A program made the translations under genes and the position numbers. The notes under the pieces are model-generated. The model was not told the DNA's origin and ran no database searches. It worked only from the letters and a program-made list of their open reading frames with translations. Positions 16,025 through 25,991 of a stretch of 64,000 bases of DNA are shown here, one piece after another. The stretch lies in the NCBI GenBank assembly GCA_903927615.1, contig CAIYNU010000022.1, forward strand, positions 186,001-250,000, read 5' to 3'. Positions within the stretch are counted from its first letter, which is position 1; each line of letters begins with the position of its first letter. The DNA is from an uncultured Rhodospirillales bacterium. Lineage in GTDB: Bacteria; Pseudomonadota; Alphaproteobacteria; Azospirillales; Azospirillaceae.

Positions 16025-16828
16025 TCAACCCGCAGAACTGTTAATTCGTCGTGTCCAGTCCCAGGTCAACGCCCCTTCGGGCGTCAACCGCCCCTCCGGT
16101 GGCTGTGACTCGGATTCCGCCCTTGGCATGGTGCCGTCCACCCCGGCGGATTCGACGGGTCCCGGTGTGGTCGCCGCCACGGATCGATCCAAGGGGACTG
16201 CCGATTCCAAGGCTCCGACCAGATCGGCGTCGGCCCAGGCCGCTGTTTTGGAGCGGGCGGGTGCCATCAGGAGCATGTCGTTCTGACGCACCACGGTCAC
16301 GGGCTTGCCGCCAAACAACCGGTTGGCGCGGGCTGACGCCAGGATCGGACCGGAATCGGCGTCGACGTCCGGTTGCCCTTCGAAGGCCGAATCGTCGGCG
16401 TCGATGTCGGCGGGAGGATCGGCCCCGACCGGTGGTTCCACGCTCTCTTGTCCCGAACCGGCTGCAACCGGCGCCGGTTCGGTGGACGCCGGTGTCTCGG
16501 TGGTCGCGTTTTCGGCGGAACCGTCGGGGCCGCCGGCGGCCACCGCCGCGGCAGTGCCCGCTTCGATCTGCTGACCCTGACGAATCTCGGCGCCAACCAG
16601 AAAGAAGGCGGCCCGGACCGTCGCCGCGGTAAAGAGCTTGCCGCCCCGGCCGACCGTGCCGTTACGGCCCAACAGATCGGCGATCTCGGCCCAGGTCACG
16701 CCCAACTCTCGCATCAGGCTGATTTCGGCATACCCTTCCTTCACCGCCTGATGGGCGCTTCTTCGCGCGCCTCCGGGCCGCTCGGCCAACAGCCTTTCAA
16801 GCACCTCACGTTCAATCGTCACTGCCAA
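16025..16828 (-). CDS. HTH-containing protein with long acidic linker, partner of the ParA-like gene
   Basis: The 267 residues split into three parts. Residues 1-80 are a basic helical domain with a helix-turn-helix-like stretch (LMRELGVTWAEIADLLGRNG) followed by KLFTAATVRAAFF, similar to the TraK/accessory DNA-binding proteins of conjugative plasmids. Residues about 85-190 are an Ala/Pro/Asp/Glu-rich disordered linker. The tail contains FGGKPVTVVRQNDMLLMAPA. It is upstream of and co-directional with the ParA-like ATPase. I infer a site-specific DNA-binding partner; no family is firmly recognised. Confidence 0.65.
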   Translation of the reverse strand: MAVTIEREVLERLLAERPGGARRSAHQAVKEGYAEISLMRELGVTWAEIADLLGRNGTVGRGGKLFTAATVRAAFFLVGAEIRQGQQIEAGTAAAVAAGGPDGSAENATTETPASTEPAPVAAGSGQESVEPPVGADPPADIDADDSAFEGQPDVDADSGPILASARANRLFGGKPVTVVRQNDMLLMAPARSKTAAWADADLVGALESAVPLDRSVAATTPGPVESAGVDGTMPRAESESQPPEGRLTPEGALTWDWTRRINSSAG

Positions 16829-17067
16829 CGCCCAACCCGAATGATGGATGACGCCTTAGACGACGTTGCTGGCGATAAACACCGGCAACACCGGTTCGGC
16901 CGGAGAGGAACGTCTGTAACCGCGCCCCCCTGTTGAGCCGCGACGCCCGCCTGATCTGTCGCAGGCGACTGCCTTCATGGATAAATTATCGTGCCCCGGC
17001 AGGCAAATGGATTCGGCATGCCAGCCCAGATCAAGTCAGGAGCAGCATCAAAGCCGGAGCAAACCGG

Positions 17068-17188
17068 CAGTGTTGTGAGCGAGGCGCGTGGTTGCTGACG
17101 ATCGTGTTGAGGGCACAACACACCATGCGGGAACAATGAGCGTCCCGGCCCGACCGAATGGGTGTGGTTCCGCAGAGTCGGAACACTG
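17068..17188. repeat. Dispersed inverted-repeat element, copy 1
   Basis: Bounded by CAGTGTT and AACACTG. The left half forms a hairpin of GTGTTGTG (17070-17077) with CACAACAC (17114-17121). The right half matches copy 2 (25984-26114) in the CGGCCC and GAGTCGGAACACT parts. Shared blocks such as CTGACGATCGTGT and GAGGGCAC show common descent, but the copies are clearly diverged. It contains no gene and resembles a MITE or REP-type element. Confidence 0.75.
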
Positions 17189-17323
17189 GTACCGATCAAG
17201 CGTGGTCGGCAATCAATAGCCCTCGCAATCCTCAATATTATGAGACTACCTTTCATGATTGAAGTGAATTTATGATGAAGGGCAATCAACGCTCGTCGCC
17301 ATCGAAACATACGGGCATATTCA

Positions 17324-17352
17324 TTGATCTTACTATCGTGATCAGTTATAAT
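17324..17352 (+). promoter_or_regulatory. Sigma-70 promoter of the PHB depolymerase gene
   Basis: TTGATC and a perfect TATAAT with exactly 17 bases between them, in an AT-rich stretch, placing the expected start of transcription near 17359, about 29 bases before the ATG at 17388. It is the clearest promoter in the window. Confidence 0.75.
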
Positions 17353-17387
17353 AACCTGCGGTATACCATCGTATGCTAGGAGACTTC

Positions 17388-18704
17388 ATGATGATCCATT
17401 GGTTTCGTGCCAAAGCCGGCGGCACCGCTGTTGCCGGCGTTCTGATAGTCGCTGCATTGCCAGCCCTTGCGCAAAATGCGCCTCTGCCCACACAAGTCCA
17501 ATCCATTCCTGCCCTTAATGCCGATCTCTCGCAAGTGACGGTTTCCGGCCTGTCGTCGGGCGCCTTCATGGCGCACCAGCTTCATGTGGCGTTTTCGGAC
17601 CGAATCATCGGCGCGGGCATCATCGCCGGCGGCCCCTACGGCTGCTCGGGCGGCAGTTCGTGCCAGGCGGTTCGGGCTTGCATGAATAATGAGACGACAC
17701 CGGCACTCGGACTGCCGATGCCGAGCACCGATGACCTGTTCGGCAAAGCGCAGGGCCTGGCCGACGACGGCCGGATTGCCTCGCTCGACAATCTGAAGCA
17801 AAGCCGGGTGTATATCGCCCACGGCATTAACGACACCGTGGTGGCCAGCGCCCAAGCCGAAGGTGTCGCCGCCTTCTATGCCAAGGCTGGTCTGCCCGCG
17901 GACCAGATTAATGTGGCCTGCGGACCCGATAAGGCCTGCCACAACTCCGGCCACGCCACCGTCTCGCCCACCGGGCCGAGAACCTGTGCCGACAATGCCT
18001 CGCCCTACCTGAACCACTGCGAGACTGCCGGTGGACAGGAGCAAAGCGAGCCCGACGAGTTGTTGAAATTCTTTTATGCCGACAAGTTGGGCGGCTGGAA
18101 GCCGCCCAGCACCACACTGACCGGCGACCTGATCAAGTTCAGCCAGGATAAGGCCACCACCGTCAGCACCGCCACCTATCTGTTGGCAAAGTCCGGTTAC
18201 CTGTACATCCCCAAAATCTGCCGGACCCAAAAGTGTCCGGTCCATGTGGCCTTCCACGGCTGCGTCCAGTCCGAGGCCGTGCTTCAAACCAACGACGCCG
18301 CCGCCAACGCCAATCTGGCGCCCGGCCAGACCCCGCAAGACAACAGCTTTGTCCGTGACGCCGGCTACAACCCCAGCGCCGACGCCAATGGAATCATCGT
18401 GCTGTATCCCCAGGCCGAGCCCAGCAGCTATCGCATCGATCCCCAGCCGATTCCGCCGGTCGGCATGAGCATGGATACCAAAAATGCCTTGACCAACCTG
18501 TTCAAGGCCACGTGGTGCGCAACCGGAGCGGGCAGTTCCTTCACTGACGCCGTCGGTTTCCGTAATAACCCCGAAGGCTGCTGGGATTGGTTCGGCTACA
18601 CCCGGCAGATTGGCATCGGTGACGATGATGTCTGGCTCACCCGGGACGCGCCCCAGATGAAGGCCGTCATGCAGATGGTCGACAAGTTGGGCCGCACGCC
18701 TTAA
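17388..18704 (+). CDS. phaZ: Secreted/periplasmic poly(3-hydroxybutyrate) depolymerase
   Basis: An alpha/beta-hydrolase cleaving PHB or its oligomers. The 438-residue product has a signal peptide (GGTAVAGVLIVAALPALA, cut after ALA-Q). Its nucleophile motif is VSGLSSGAFMAHQLH, where the serine of GLSSG is catalytic, followed by IIGAGIIAGGPYGCSGG. Later blocks are VYIAHGINDTVV, VHVAFHGCVQSEA and NPEGCWDWFGY, with many cysteines for disulfides. This fits the Rhodospirillum rubrum-type PHB depolymerases. A TAGGAG five bases before the ATG at 17388 favours that start over the ATG at 17373. The gene stands alone behind a good promoter; no PHB synthesis genes are near. Confidence 0.9.
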   Translation: MMIHWFRAKAGGTAVAGVLIVAALPALAQNAPLPTQVQSIPALNADLSQVTVSGLSSGAFMAHQLHVAFSDRIIGAGIIAGGPYGCSGGSSCQAVRACMNNETTPALGLPMPSTDDLFGKAQGLADDGRIASLDNLKQSRVYIAHGINDTVVASAQAEGVAAFYAKAGLPADQINVACGPDKACHNSGHATVSPTGPRTCADNASPYLNHCETAGGQEQSEPDELLKFFYADKLGGWKPPSTTLTGDLIKFSQDKATTVSTATYLLAKSGYLYIPKICRTQKCPVHVAFHGCVQSEAVLQTNDAAANANLAPGQTPQDNSFVRDAGYNPSADANGIIVLYPQAEPSSYRIDPQPIPPVGMSMDTKNALTNLFKATWCATGAGSSFTDAVGFRNNPEGCWDWFGYTRQIGIGDDDVWLTRDAPQMKAVMQMVDKLGRTP

Positions 18705-18710
18705 GGACAC

Positions 18711-18753
18711 CCTAACACCGGCCCCCCTAACACCGGCCCCCTCTAACACCGGC
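18711..18753. repeat. Short tandem repeat after the PHB depolymerase
   Basis: CCTAACACCGGCCCC occurs twice in direct tandem (18711-18725 and 18726-18740), with a partial third copy (CTAACACCGG, 18743-18752). It starts seven bases after the stop codon. Probably slippage-derived; no role visible. Confidence 0.7.
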
Positions 18754-18784
18754 TCTTGACACCCCCTCGCTCCGACGCCAGTTA

Positions 18785-18800
18785 TTAACCAACTGGTAAC
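18785..18800. promoter_or_regulatory. Near-consensus CtrA-type site
   Basis: TTAA-N7-GTAAC, one base away from the TTAA-N7-TTAAC consensus of the cell-cycle regulator CtrA, 24 bases before the start of the receiver-domain gene. Suggestive only. Confidence 0.3.
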
Positions 18801-18823
18801 CATAAGGGCGGAAGGGGCGTGTC

Positions 18824-19291
18824 ATGGGCCGGCTCTTCACCCCCGAGTCCGTCGGCGGGTGCGGGATAAGCAGCCACCCGGCAGTCGGGCTTCGCGTGCT
18901 GATCATCGAACCCGATCGCCACACCGCCCTTTTGCTTCAGAAGACGCTGGAAGACCTGGACGTTTATGTCTGCGGCATTGCCCGCGACGAAGCCGAGACG
19001 TTAGCCCTGGCGCGCGACACCCACCCGGATCTGACCTTGATTGATTGTGGCTTTCCCGGTCATTGGGACGACGGCATCGAGATCGCCCATCGCCTCCACG
19101 CTTGCCTGGGTCTCCGTTCGGTGTTTCTGGCGCCTCAGGGAGATCCCCAGGCACTTGCCCGCATCACCGCCAGCTATCCGTTGGGTGTGGTCCACCGCCC
19201 ATACTCGGCGTCCCAACTCAAGGTTGCGCTCGACTTGGCGGCCAGGCGCCTTCGCGCCCGGACGCCGGTTCCCGCCAAACCCACGGCCTGA
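18824..19291 (+). CDS. Single-domain response regulator receiver, atypical
   Basis: A 155-residue protein consisting of one receiver domain after a 22-residue lead (VLIIEPDRHTALLLQKTLED with one acidic-pocket Asp, then LTLIDCGFPGHWDDG with the phospho-acceptor Asp). The conserved Thr/Ser after beta-4 is in VFLAPQ (alanine) and the conserved Lys is replaced in VVHRPYS (arginine). Phosphorylation-dependent switching is therefore doubtful. It is like the receiver of ANTAR-type or fungal-like two-component partners but has no output domain. An AAGGGG site precedes the ATG. No kinase is adjacent, and it is convergent with enolase. Confidence 0.8.
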   Translation: MGRLFTPESVGGCGISSHPAVGLRVLIIEPDRHTALLLQKTLEDLDVYVCGIARDEAETLALARDTHPDLTLIDCGFPGHWDDGIEIAHRLHACLGLRSVFLAPQGDPQALARITASYPLGVVHRPYSASQLKVALDLAARRLRARTPVPAKPTA

Positions 19292-19326
19292 CGGGACATC
19301 GTGGCGCCCTTGCTCCGGGACGTTGG

Positions 19327-20934
<1,608 letters not shown>

Positions 20935-21936
20935 TCAGCGGGCAGCGTCAGCGGTCTGGCGGGAGAATCGCGCCGACGGTTCGGTAACGCCGGACTCGAA
21001 CCGGTGTTGGGTTGGCGGATACAGGCCGTGAATCAACCGGACATACGCTTGGGTTTCGGCATAGGGCGGCACACCGCCGTAGCGGTCGACGGCACGCTCG
21101 CCGGCATTGTAGCCAGCCAGGGCCAGGGTGACATTGCCCTCGAAATAAGCCAGCAACCAGCGCAGATACTTCATGCCGCCGCGAAGATTGTCCGCGGGAT
21201 CAAACACGTTATGAACCCCGAAACGCTCGGCGGTATCGGGAATCAACTGCATCAGGCCGGCCGCGTCCTTGGGTGATACGGCATTGGTATGAAAGGCCGA
21301 CTCAATCTCGATGACCGCCAGCACCAGCTTTGGATCCAGACCGTAGTTGGGCGCAAGACTGGTCACCAGTTGGACGATCTCGGCGGGTGGAACCGAAAGC
21401 CGGTGCAAGGGTCCCGCACTGGGGCGACACCAGGGGCGCATCCGCCCGATGTTGCGTGGCACCAACATCGCCACCTGGATTGCCGGCCCAAAACCGCGGG
21501 ATGCGGCCGCGCGCATCCACGCGACCCCCATTCTTTTATCCCGGGCAACGCCAACCCCAAACAGGAAGCGCCGTCCGACCCGATAGGCGGCGGCCGGGTC
21601 CCCCTGCTCGGCCTGTGCGCAATCACGCGACATCTGGTTGGACGCCGGATCCAATTGACGCACCACCGCCCGGGACCGCGCCGGCGGCGCAACCTCGCCC
21701 AACGGCATCGCATCGAACTCGTCGCTGACAGCGGCTGACGCCCCAGGCGCCGGCCGGGAATGCCCCACGGTGCGCACCACCGCCCGGGACAGGGGTGACG
21801 GGTCGCCTCCGTCATGGTGCCGGACGACCGACGAGTCGGCGTCGCCGGCCCAAGCCGGAACCGCCTGCCCCACCGGCGCCAACGTCAAGACGACAGCCGG
21901 CCCAACAATGCTCATGATGCGCAGAATATATTCCAT
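20935..21936 (-). CDS. Lytic transglycosylase (SLT domain) with Sel1-like repeat
   Basis: Cleaves the MurNAc-GlcNAc bond of peptidoglycan with anhydro-ring formation. From the ATG at 21936 the product is 333 residues. A signal peptide (IMSIVGPAVVLTLAPVGQAV, cut near AWA) is followed by a linker, one Sel1-like repeat (AAAYRVGRRFLFGVGVARDK then MGVAWMRAAA), and the SLT domain: YGLDPKLVLAVIEIESAFHT with the catalytic Glu, SPKDAAGLMQLIPDTAERFG, NLRGGMKYLRWLLAYF and LALAGYNAGERAVDRYGGVP. Start is uncertain: an in-frame TTG at 21969 and ATG at 21915 are alternatives, none with a good ribosome-binding site. Confidence 0.9.
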   Translation of the reverse strand: MEYILRIMSIVGPAVVLTLAPVGQAVPAWAGDADSSVVRHHDGGDPSPLSRAVVRTVGHSRPAPGASAAVSDEFDAMPLGEVAPPARSRAVVRQLDPASNQMSRDCAQAEQGDPAAAYRVGRRFLFGVGVARDKRMGVAWMRAAASRGFGPAIQVAMLVPRNIGRMRPWCRPSAGPLHRLSVPPAEIVQLVTSLAPNYGLDPKLVLAVIEIESAFHTNAVSPKDAAGLMQLIPDTAERFGVHNVFDPADNLRGGMKYLRWLLAYFEGNVTLALAGYNAGERAVDRYGGVPPYAETQAYVRLIHGLYPPTQHRFESGVTEPSARFSRQTADAAR

Positions 21937-22014
21937 GCTGCTGGTTATCGCAGAAAATGACGACTTCAATCAAGTCTGCCAACCGCCAGCCAGCCGAAAA
22001 AAGCGGCTTGCCGC

Positions 22015-23187
22015 TCAGAACGGCGCGAAGCGAGGGTCGCCCTTGCCGTCGATAGCGACCCCTTCCATCTCCACCAGCCAACCGGGCCGACACACCGGCG
22101 CATAAACGATGATCCGGGGCACGGCCGCCAGCGGCCCTTCGGCCAGAACGGCTTCCACCGCCCCGGCATCGGTGCTGTCACGCAGGTAAACAATCACATA
22201 CCGCAAATCCGCAAGCAGGGCGCCGCTGCCCGCCAGCAAGGCCGCGACATTTTCGGTCGCCCGCCGGGTTTGGCGGACCACGTCGCCAAGATGGAGGATT
22301 TCGCCCTGATTCGAGATGCTGGCGGTGCCGGAAACATACAGGTGTCGACGGTCGCCGAACACCACTTCACGACCCCGTTCAAACGTAACCCCATAGTCCA
22401 CGGTGGCGTTCATGTGGGTTGGGGCTTCCATCCGGCGATTCTGGCCGGTTTCCAGACCCTTGATGGCCAGGAGATTCAGCAACACCACGTCGCCACGGTC
22501 GGCCGAGCGGCCATCAATCCCGGTGCTGGCGGGAAAACCGCCGTCCTGGGTGATGCCGTAGCGATCGAAAATGCGATTGCGGGCGCTGCTGACCGGCCCA
22601 TAATTCACGTCGATATTGGCGACGTAAAGCCAAGTGCGAATGATCTCGCCCAAGGCAATACCGCCGCTTTGGGCGGCAGCCCCGGGCACACCCAGCAACG
22701 CATCGGTCTGTTCAGCCGCGTCGCCACCCTTGGCGGACAGCAGATTCCCGAGATACTTGAAGCGGTACGGGCCGCTGCCGATCTCCAGGGCCATGGCCTT
22801 TGACTTGACGCCGGGGACCGCAAATCCGGTCCGAGTCTCGCCCCCCTGGGGCCGGCGGACGTGGTACGCCAGCAAGCCCAGTTTGGCACCCACCGGCGGT
22901 TGCTGCACCACCGTCACCACCGGCCCGGCGGCGACAAGGCGCGCAAAGGCCCCGTGCATCCGCAGTTCGTCTTCCTGATTGGCCGCGTCCGACAGAAACA
23001 GGGTGACGGTAACGGCCGAAGCCGCCTCCAGGCCGAGTCGCTGCCGTTCAGTCTCATAAAGGTCAAAGGTCCGGGCAACCTGGCTGGCGAAGGTGCCCTG
23101 CCCCTGCGGCCATACGACGATGAAAGTTTCCTCGGCCCCTCGCGCCCCTGACGCGGTGGCAGACCATGTGCTCACGGTGATCGTCAT
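22015..23187 (-). CDS. Tandem RidA/chorismatase-like domain protein
   Basis: The open frame gives 390 residues from the ATG at 23187. The C-terminal third carries the RidA/YjgF-superfamily block HLYVSGTASISNQGEILHLG followed by DVVRQTRRATENVAALL and LRYVIVYLRDSTDAGAV, resembling the second half of chorismatase/FkbO-type enzymes. The N-terminal half (FIVVWPQGQGTFASQVARTF, AVTVTLFLSDAANQEDELR) looks like a further divergent RidA-type domain. Rid proteins hydrolyse reactive enamines; chorismatases hydrolyse chorismate. Which activity applies is unknown. The frame stays open to a TTG at 23391, which would add 68 residues of non-conserved look. Neighbours suggest a glycan-related setting, but no operon partner overlaps. 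Confidence 0.7.
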   Translation of the reverse strand: MTITVSTWSATASGARGAEETFIVVWPQGQGTFASQVARTFDLYETERQRLGLEAASAVTVTLFLSDAANQEDELRMHGAFARLVAAGPVVTVVQQPPVGAKLGLLAYHVRRPQGGETRTGFAVPGVKSKAMALEIGSGPYRFKYLGNLLSAKGGDAAEQTDALLGVPGAAAQSGGIALGEIIRTWLYVANIDVNYGPVSSARNRIFDRYGITQDGGFPASTGIDGRSADRGDVVLLNLLAIKGLETGQNRRMEAPTHMNATVDYGVTFERGREVVFGDRRHLYVSGTASISNQGEILHLGDVVRQTRRATENVAALLAGSGALLADLRYVIVYLRDSTDAGAVEAVLAEGPLAAVPRIIVYAPVCRPGWLVEMEGVAIDGKGDPRFAPF

Positions 23188-23488
23188 ATCGAACCGGTAC
23201 CGCCCTTGTCCCGACAATGTCCGGATGACCGGGCGAACCGGCCAACCTTGCGGCGCAGAATAACCTCGGACGACGTCCAAGACAAAGACTTGAAGCGGGC
23301 GGCCTTGAAAGTGGGGAAAGCGGACCGGCTCAACGGCGGTCGCTCCCGACACCCGCGCGGCCCTGGCACTGTGCGAATCGGACCCCGCCAACCGCCCGAA
23401 CGGAGGCCGGCGAGTTCATCACGCACCCGCGCCGACCTGCGGGCCGGTCAGCCATGCCAATCCTGCGCCCCGCCCGTTCCGATCCGAA

Positions 23489-24511
23489 TCATGCGGCTGG
23501 CTTACAACGACAGGGGGACAAAGCGCCCGGGCACAGGGGCAAAACCCTTGGTACCGAGGGTCGACTCGAGGCGAAGTACCCTTGGCCGCGACGGCTGCGC
23601 TCGGCCGGCACGTCGAACACTTGTCCCGTCGTTAACCAGCGAACCGCGGGGTGGGAGCCGACGGCATGGGTGAACCGTTCGACGAAGCCCCAAGCGTCCT
23701 CGTTCATAACGCCATGGTGAGTCAGCAGTCCGGTCGGCCGAGCGACCTGAAGATAGCCCAGCCGCCGCATCCGCAGATGACGGACAATGTGATCCAGCAC
23801 CAAGCCCTCGCCCAGAAAGTGATTCAGGCGCCAGTCGATGACGTCAATGGTCGCGCCGACGGTTGTGACCGCCCGCAATTCCGGGACCAGGCGTTCCGGC
23901 GTCGGGACCGTGGGACGGCAGCGATGGAAATTGCCGGAAAGCGAGACCACGGCCCTGGACACCGCCGTCCGGACCCGCAACCGACACAAGGTTCGGCTGA
24001 CCATCAGGTCCCTGGCCGAGTGGCTGGACAAGCCGACGAACCCCAATTCAGCGAGCGTCGTGATGAGAATTGCCGGCATCCGGTTCCAGGGCGGCACGAA
24101 CACCGGCAAAGCCCGATCCCCAAACAGGGTCTTCATGATCCGATCGCCCGTCTCAATGTCGGCAGCCATGTCGCACAGCGGGCGATTGTCAGTAAATTCG
24201 GCGTTCCCACTGCCCGCGGTTGCATGATTTGCGTGGTTAAAGCCATGCTGCACCGGCGTCACGCCCGCCCAGTCGTCCACCAAGCCGACCAACCCAGACC
24301 TTGCAGCCGCAGGAATAACGCTGAGCGTGATCGGAACACCGGCCCCTTCCGCAACACTCCGTAATTGCCGCAGCGCCGGACTGGATTCGGTGGCGTCATC
24401 GTCGCGCCACCAAAAGGTGGCGGTTAACCCGGCTACCGCCCAGGCATCCAACTCTGTCACCAGAGAACGCCACGCCCGATCACTTGCGGCCAACACCGTC
24501 GTCTCCGTCAC
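23489..24511 (-). CDS. Polysaccharide deacetylase-like protein
   Basis: A 340-residue NodB-fold protein. ATFWWRDDDATESSPALRQL contains the catalytic/metal aspartates, LSVIPAAARSGL and TPVQHGFNHANH follow, with the histidines typical of the metal site, and LPVFVPPWNRMP is the barrel motif. TGLLTHHGVMNEDAWGFVER completes the site. This matches the family of putative deacetylases found near glycosyltransferases in Alphaproteobacteria. The start is GTG without a strong ribosome-binding site. No signal peptide is visible, so a cytoplasmic substrate is likely. It is divergent from the glycosyltransferase gene, 277 bases away, and the two may modify one glycan. Confidence 0.82.
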   Translation of the reverse strand: MTETTVLAASDRAWRSLVTELDAWAVAGLTATFWWRDDDATESSPALRQLRSVAEGAGVPITLSVIPAAARSGLVGLVDDWAGVTPVQHGFNHANHATAGSGNAEFTDNRPLCDMAADIETGDRIMKTLFGDRALPVFVPPWNRMPAILITTLAELGFVGLSSHSARDLMVSRTLCRLRVRTAVSRAVVSLSGNFHRCRPTVPTPERLVPELRAVTTVGATIDVIDWRLNHFLGEGLVLDHIVRHLRMRRLGYLQVARPTGLLTHHGVMNEDAWGFVERFTHAVGSHPAVRWLTTGQVFDVPAERSRRGQGYFASSRPSVPRVLPLCPGALSPCRCKPAA

Positions 24512-24788
24512 CGTACCATGGATTTGTAATATAGCGTTACCAATCGTAACATTTCAATGACCGACGGTAGAAAATTAGCCGGCGGTCGACACTAAATTGG
24601 TGTCAATCGGGGCGCTGGGATTGGACAGAGCACCGGTCCGGCGATGGCCGGAACGGCGTCGATATCGGGATCGGCACTGGATGCCGGCAGACGTTTTCCG
24701 AGTTGCGTCAGTCCCGATTCCGTGTTCTTCCAAAGACCCGGTTGAGGGCGAAAGGCCCCCGGTCGCAGAAAGCCGTCAAGGAGCACCG

Positions 24789-25991
24789 ATGGACAGCCCT
24801 TTCGATTGCCTGATCGTCACCAATCAGCTCCAATGGGGCTTTTGCTACGAGATGATGACGGAAATCGAGGCAACTCTCTTAGCCAGAGGACTATGGGTCC
24901 GAAAATATGTGATCAATTCGACCCGGCTGGACGACGTCTCTCGGGCTATTCTTGAGGATATATTCCAGCAGTTGCGGCGCAATCCCAATCTGTTCATCGT
25001 CGACATGATGAACCGACGACGACTGAATTCATTGGAAGGCCTGCAACACGTTCCGATCTTCAACGTCTTCACCGATGCGCCTTATGTCATGTACGACGAC
25101 GTGCTATCCATGACGCCATCGTCGATCATCGGTTATTCCGATCGGAATCACCGCGAGTACCTGGACGACATGAACATCGGGGGCAAACAGGTGTTCTTTC
25201 CCCACGGCGGTCCCGAACCTGACACTCGATGGCCGTCAAACCGGGATCGGCCCATCCCGATTTTGCTGATGGCCCATTTCCGCCTGCGTCCGGACCGGCG
25301 CGCGTTTCTGGCGAGTTTCGGCGATCGCACTGATCCGTTGGTCTTGCGCCTGATCGATACCACCCTCGACCGCATCATCGATGGCAACCGGGAACCCTAT
25401 CTCGCCTTTAAGGACAGTTGCCGTGCGTTGTCGGTGGACTGGCGACAGGCCTTCACCGCCGAGACTGTGGCCAGACTGGTCGGTGAACTTACCATATGGG
25501 TCGAGCGGGAGGTTCGCTATCGTATTCTCCGGCAACTTGACGGATTGCCGGTCTACATCGCCGGGGTCATCGACGATGAATACTTCGACTGGCGGCCCGA
25601 GACCCTGGTCCGGCTCGGCCCCCAGACCACCACCGAGTGTCTGGCGCTGCTGCGCCAGACCAAAATCCTGTGTAACAGCATCGCCGTCCGTCCCGACGGG
25701 GCCCACGAACGCCTCTGGTACGGCGTGGCCAACGGCGCTGCTGTGCTGACCGACCCTTCTCCGTTTCTTGAGGCCGACTTCAAGAACGGTCGGCAGATGT
25801 TCTATTTCGACAAGGGCTATGGCCGGGTCCGCGAAACCGTTGAAACCATGCTCCATGATACTGATTTGGACGCGGTCACAGCCGCCGCCTGCCCGATTTA
25901 CCGTCGCCGGCACACCTGGGCACGCCGCATCTCGACGCTCCTTGAAGCGGTGGGACGATCGCGATCGCGCCAATCAGGGCACTGTCGCTAG
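24789..25991 (+). CDS. GT-B type glycosyltransferase-like protein
   Basis: A 400-residue protein that begins MDSPFDCLIVTNQLQWGFCY after AAGGAG five bases upstream. It has the layout of CgeB/DUF3880-like glycosyltransferases: a Rossmann-like N-half (FIVDMMNRRRLNSLEGLQHV, PIFNVFTDAPYVMYDD, VFFPHGGPEPD) and a C-half with AGVIDDEYFDWRPETLVRLG, TKILCNSIAVRPDGAHERLW, YGVANGAAVLTDPSPFLEAD and the end RRRHTWARRISTLLEA. The RPDGAHERLWYGVANGA segment is the donor-binding region seen in such proteins. The stop codon TAG (25989-25991) lies inside the terminal repeat of the element at 25984, so the C-terminal few residues may not be ancestral. Confidence 0.75.
   Translation: MDSPFDCLIVTNQLQWGFCYEMMTEIEATLLARGLWVRKYVINSTRLDDVSRAILEDIFQQLRRNPNLFIVDMMNRRRLNSLEGLQHVPIFNVFTDAPYVMYDDVLSMTPSSIIGYSDRNHREYLDDMNIGGKQVFFPHGGPEPDTRWPSNRDRPIPILLMAHFRLRPDRRAFLASFGDRTDPLVLRLIDTTLDRIIDGNREPYLAFKDSCRALSVDWRQAFTAETVARLVGELTIWVEREVRYRILRQLDGLPVYIAGVIDDEYFDWRPETLVRLGPQTTTECLALLRQTKILCNSIAVRPDGAHERLWYGVANGAAVLTDPSPFLEADFKNGRQMFYFDKGYGRVRETVETMLHDTDLDAVTAAACPIYRRRHTWARRISTLLEAVGRSRSRQSGHCR

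Larger units (their letters stand above)
16829..17387. other. Intergenic region with an inverted-repeat element and a promoter
   Basis: The 559-base gap holds copy 1 of the dispersed element (17068-17188) and, in its AT-rich right third, the promoter of the PHB depolymerase. I see no gene in the first 240 bases. Confidence 0.6.

Noticed and set aside
17376-18803. Open frame of about 475 codons on the minus strand over the PHB depolymerase
   Set aside because: The depolymerase has signal peptide, lipase box and promoter on the plus strand; the antisense product has no family features.
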